From NCBI GenBank assembly GCA_017484005.1, contig JAFUTY010000017.1, positions 1 through 44,771 on the forward strand: DNA of 44,771 nt, given 5' to 3'. The notes below the pieces were generated by a model. That model saw nothing but the letters and a program-made list of their open reading frames with translations. It was not told the DNA's origin and did no database searches. This DNA is from Selenomonadaceae bacterium. Its GTDB lineage: Bacteria; Bacillota; Negativicutes; Selenomonadales; Selenomonadaceae. Positions 44,550 to 44,771 of the stretch are shown one piece after another (the stretch's first letter is position 1; every line of letters begins with the position of its first letter). Position numbers and translations under genes: made by a program.

Positions 44550-44771
44550 ATGATACTTACAAACCGAACTCTCAACGTCATCGTTCTCGTGATGGCGTTG
44601 GGAATTTTTTTTATCCAGAATTTCACAGATATTTTCAAGCCGCCCGCAAATGACATCTCGAATCTGTCGGGACATGAAATCGAAGTCATTGGATTTGTTC
44701 GAGACGAGATACAGATTTCGCAGGATATCCATGGAATTTATAAATTGCGATTCTCTATCGATGTTGAATCG
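44550..44771 (+). CDS. comEC: ComEC/Rec2-like protein, N-terminal part (runs off the window)
   Basis: 74 codons are present with no stop. A hydrophobic segment (VIVLVMALGIFFIQNF) is followed by LSGHEIEVIGFVRDEIQIS, which fits the N-terminal OB-like region of ComEC. ComEC forms the inner-membrane channel for single-stranded DNA uptake. AAGGA precedes the ATG. The assignment rests partly on the upstream comEA gene. Confidence 0.65.
   Translation, partial: MILTNRTLNVIVLVMALGIFFIQNFTDIFKPPANDISNLSGHEIEVIGFVRDEIQISQDIHGIYKLRFSIDVES

Overview
The window looks like a chromosomal segment from an anaerobic diderm Firmicute, most likely a Negativicutes member (inference). The housekeeping order is Firmicute-like: rimP-nusA-rnpM-infB-rbfA-nrnA, rplS-lepB, coaX with birA, many TTG starts and GGAGG-type ribosome sites. 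An outer membrane is implied by a TonB-dependent receptor with a beta-barrel ending in Phe. Anaerobic life is implied by a glycyl radical enzyme locus and a flavin reductase-rubredoxin-rubrerythrin fusion. CGA is a common Arg codon and GATC/TCGA words are abundant, including in the intrinsic terminators.

Layout. 1-1009: a decayed and an intact copy of a SAM methyltransferase. 1055-2779: an AGCS amino acid symporter, then tRNA-Gln and tRNA-Glu. 2894-7485: a DeoR regulator facing a fructose-6-phosphate-aldolase-like gene, a glycyl radical activase and a broken glycyl radical enzyme. 7527-9089: an orphan histidine kinase. 9114-15367: the rimP-to-nrnA operon, with three tandem copies of the rimP 3' end. 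15393-24424: a second AGCS symporter, a Tat-exported metallo-beta-lactamase-fold protein, htpG-dtd, an RNHCP protein behind a structured leader, an uncharacterised protein, ndk with a gamma-carbonic-anhydrase-like protein, and a cupin with a membrane phosphoesterase. 24445-25110: four tRNAs and a probable IS200/IS605 remnant. 25173-28920: asparaginase-birA-coaX-dus. 28992-33241: a secreted protein of unknown function, the rubrerythrin fusion and the TonB-dependent receptor. 33402-40136: folD-htrA, a 3 x 39-bp repeat array, rplS-lepB-pyrB-pyrC-carA. 40133-44771: three GT8 glycosyltransferase paralogues interleaved with comEA and the start of comEC.

The most unusual theme is switching and decay of surface genes. 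The TonB-dependent receptor has a 13-base C tract inside its signal peptide that puts the barrel out of frame. The third GT8 gene has a 12-base G tract that splits it. In both cases a change of one base (13 to 12 C, or 12 to 13 G) would restore the full protein, as expected of phase-variable contingency loci, provided the tract lengths are not assembly errors. The second GT8 gene is interrupted by a TGA where its paralogue has TGG. Tandem duplication followed by decay appears four times: the methyltransferase, the rimP tail, the GT8 genes and the 39-bp units.

A second structure worth attention is the array between htrA and rplS. Each of its three units is an inverted repeat, and read on the minus strand each resembles a sigma-70 promoter with a 17-base spacer.
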